DNA from: Glycocaulis albus
GTDB taxonomy: Bacteria; Pseudomonadota; Alphaproteobacteria; Caulobacterales; Maricaulaceae
Assembly (NCBI RefSeq): GCF_014639075.1
Contig: NZ_BMFS01000004.1
Location: 62,001-126,000 of the forward strand
Length of the DNA stretch: 64,000 bases
Reading direction: 5' to 3'
Shown: piece by piece, positions 62,639 through 64,000 of the stretch
How positions within the stretch are numbered: position 1 is the stretch's first letter
Layout: the number at the start of each line of letters is the position of its first letter
Notes under the pieces: generated by a model
The model's database searches: none
What the model was told of the DNA's origin: nothing
What the model saw: the letters and a program-made list of their open reading frames with translations, nothing else
Made by a program: the position numbers and the translations under genes

Positions 62639-63391
62639 CTACAGCACGTCGAGCATAGAGGCGACGAGCGGGTGACGCACAATGTCTTTCGCTTCCAGCC
62701 GGACGACCGCCACGTCCTTCACGGCCTCAAGGCGCTCGCAAATATCCTTCAGGCCGGACATTTCCGGCAGAAGATCAGTCTGCGCAGGATCACCTGTGAC
62801 GACCATGGTCGAGTTCCAGCCCAGCCGGGTCAGCAGCATTTTGAGCTGTCCGTAGGTGCAGTTCTGGGCTTCGTCGACGACGATATAGGCGTTGTTGAGC
62901 GTGCGTCCGCGCATATAGGCAATCGGCGCAATCTCGATCAGCCCTTCCGCCATCAGCGCTTTGAGGCGCTTCGGGCTCAGCCGGTCAGCCAGCGCGTCGT
63001 AGAGCGGGCGTAGGTATGGCGCGAGCTTTTCCTCAAGTGCGCCGGGCAGGAAGCCGATATGCTCGCCCGCCTCCACAGCCGGGCGTGAGAGCACGATGCG
63101 GCCCACCTGGCCGTTTTCCAGCGCCTCGACCGCCTTGGAGACGGCCAGATAGGTCTTGCCCGTCCCGGCCGGTCCCATGGCCATGACGAGGTTATGGCCG
63201 TCTATCGCGTCCATCAGCCGCGCCTGCCCCTCAGAGCGCGGTTTGACATTCTTGATATAGCGCTGGTCCCGCATGGGCTCATTGTCATCAGGTGACCAGT
63301 TCGTGCCGGGGAAGAGGGCGCGGACCTTCTCTTCCTCATAATGCTCGGCATTGAACCCGCCCTGACGGCGTTTTGCGGTGCGCTTGCTCAT
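62639..63391 (-). CDS. phoH: PhoH-family ATPase
   Basis: 250-aa nucleotide-binding protein. Walker A is MAMGPAGTGKTYLA (about residue 75), Walker B YIVVDEAQNCTYGQ, then the sensor VTGDPAQTDL. This is the short stand-alone PhoH type rather than the PhoH-PIN form. Possible role in RNA metabolism. The start at 63391 is preferred since GGAGG lies 8 bases upstream; longer reading frames would cross the leader hairpin. Confidence 0.92.
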   Translation of the reverse strand: MSKRTAKRRQGGFNAEHYEEEKVRALFPGTNWSPDDNEPMRDQRYIKNVKPRSEGQARLMDAIDGHNLVMAMGPAGTGKTYLAVSKAVEALENGQVGRIVLSRPAVEAGEHIGFLPGALEEKLAPYLRPLYDALADRLSPKRLKALMAEGLIEIAPIAYMRGRTLNNAYIVVDEAQNCTYGQLKMLLTRLGWNSTMVVTGDPAQTDLLPEMSGLKDICERLEAVKDVAVVRLEAKDIVRHPLVASMLDVL

Positions 63392-63737
63392 GATGGCGTC
63401 CTCCGGACAAGAAAAAACCCCTCGCGCGGGTGCACAAGGGGCGGACAAAAGCGATGAAGGCTGGACAGGGCAGATGCGGAACGTGCGGACGATCCGAACG
63501 GGTCTGGCGTTGGGGGTGCATACGGCATTGCGCCGCGGGCCTCCTTGCAAGAAGCGTCTATCCCTCACGATCGATGCGAAGAAGCCACCTTGGCGGCTGT
63601 TCCCCTCTCGAATCGCATCTACAGTCTCATGCTAAGACAGTGAACGAATTATGAGTCAGCCCGTCGCTGAAACTTCACATCCAACCGATGCAGTTTCGCC
63701 ACGCCGTGCTGATGCAGCGAGCAGGAAGGAACACATT
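63392..63737. other. 346-base divergent spacer between phoH and the carbonic anhydrase gene
   Basis: Holds the phoH leader with the terminator-like hairpin (63412-63441) and, near the right end, the carbonic anhydrase ribosome site AAGGA (63726-63730). No gene was recognised; short open frames have no known motif. Confidence 0.6.
63412..63441 (-). terminator. Intrinsic-terminator-like hairpin in the phoH leader
   Basis: On the minus strand CCCCTTGTGC-ACCC-GCGCGAGGGG (two G-T pairs) forms a 10-bp stem, then TTTTTT, about 20 bases before the phoH start. It could be an attenuator or end a small RNA. Confidence 0.6.
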
Positions 63738-64000
63738 ATGGGCGTTTATGAACTGGACGGGGTCCGCCCGAGGATGGGCCAGGGCGTGTGGATCGCGCCG
63801 GGCGCCACCGTGCTGGGGCGCGTCACGCTGGGCCGCAATGTCTCGGTCTGGTTTGGCGCGGTGCTGCGCGGCGATGTGGAAGACATTGTCATCGGCGATG
63901 ACACCAATATCCAGGACGGCACGGTGATCCATGCCGATCCCGGCAAACCCACCATCCTTGGCAAGGGCATCACGGTCGGCCACCAGGCCATGCTGCACGG
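63738..64000 (+). CDS. Gamma carbonic anhydrase-family protein, N-terminal part (runs off the window)
   Basis: Left-handed beta-helix protein of the YrdA/CaiE group. It begins MGVYELDGVRPRMGQGVWIA and shows hexapeptide repeats GATVLGRVTLGRNVSVWFG, VLRGDVEDIVIGDDTNIQDG and TVIHADPG. Metal-binding His are in VIHAD and later VGHQAMLHG. Family proteins use zinc or iron, but many have no measured carbonic anhydrase activity. The ATG at 63738 has AAGGA 7 bases upstream. The 3' end lies beyond base 64000. Confidence 0.92.
   Translation, partial: MGVYELDGVRPRMGQGVWIAPGATVLGRVTLGRNVSVWFGAVLRGDVEDIVIGDDTNIQDGTVIHADPGKPTILGKGITVGHQAMLH

Overview
This is a dense, GC-rich chromosomal window from an alphaproteobacterium. 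The gene content (POT peptide transporter, TonB receptor, many signal-bearing peptidases, DUF1178/DUF983/DUF2849/DUF3126/DUF934 families, cox-ctaB-ctaG-SURF1 order, curlin/CsgH genes) suggests a marine or stalked lineage such as Maricaulales/Hyphomonadaceae; that placement is inference. No integrase, transposase, phage gene or CRISPR array was found. Most of the window is ordinary core genome.

Layout. 1-6.1 kb: 5' part of secA, a PpiC-type isomerase, mutT, an orphan Flp-like pilin reading frame, a methyltransferase, comF, glutaredoxin, a nitrilase-family amidase and DUF1178. 6.1-12.9 kb: a cluster of extragenic palindromes, a POT transporter with an extra periplasmic segment, a TonB-dependent receptor, tldD and a TPR protein. 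13-19.4 kb: aa3 cytochrome c oxidase operon (coxB, coxA, ctaB, a CoxF-like small protein, ctaG, coxC, DUF983, SURF1). 19.4-23.6 kb: GNAT, EAL phosphodiesterase, YqgE, peroxiredoxin, then two decayed genes joined tail to tail. 23.6-28.9 kb: assimilatory sulfate reduction operon on the minus strand (cysG, DUF2849, cysI, a DUF934-CysH fusion, ferredoxin-NADP reductase).

29-36.5 kb: radC, map, a secreted two-repeat protein, an M28 peptidase, thioesterase, CinA-like protein, a ClpP paralogue, tRNA-Leu(UAA) with a duplicated repeat behind it, and a GNAT. 36.6-42.6 kb: a six-PAS hybrid histidine kinase, a stand-alone receiver and a rhodanese tightly linked, then a nitronate monooxygenase-like enzyme. 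43-49.2 kb: S9 peptidase, alanine dehydrogenase divergent from its likely Lrp-type regulator, a KefB-like antiporter, queF. 49.2-51.7 kb: the most unusual region, two consecutive curlin-repeat plus CsgH-like gene pairs, each preceded by a nearly identical 40-base leader element. 51.7-57.5 kb: nitroreductase, TetR regulator and an RND efflux pair. 57.5-64 kb: NUDIX hydrolase, cysE, DUF3126, an OpuC/EgtU-type ABC importer with permease and binding protein fused, an outer-membrane beta-barrel, phoH with an intrinsic-terminator-like hairpin in its leader, and the start of a gamma carbonic anhydrase.

How they fit: CysG makes the siroheme needed by CysI, CysH supplies sulfite, the reductase may supply electrons, and CysE (30 kb away) makes the sulfide acceptor precursor. 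The cox cluster is a self-contained oxidase-plus-assembly unit. The curlin pairs encode predicted secreted amyloid subunits with matching periplasmic anti-amyloid chaperones, but no csgG/csgE/csgF secretion gene is visible here.
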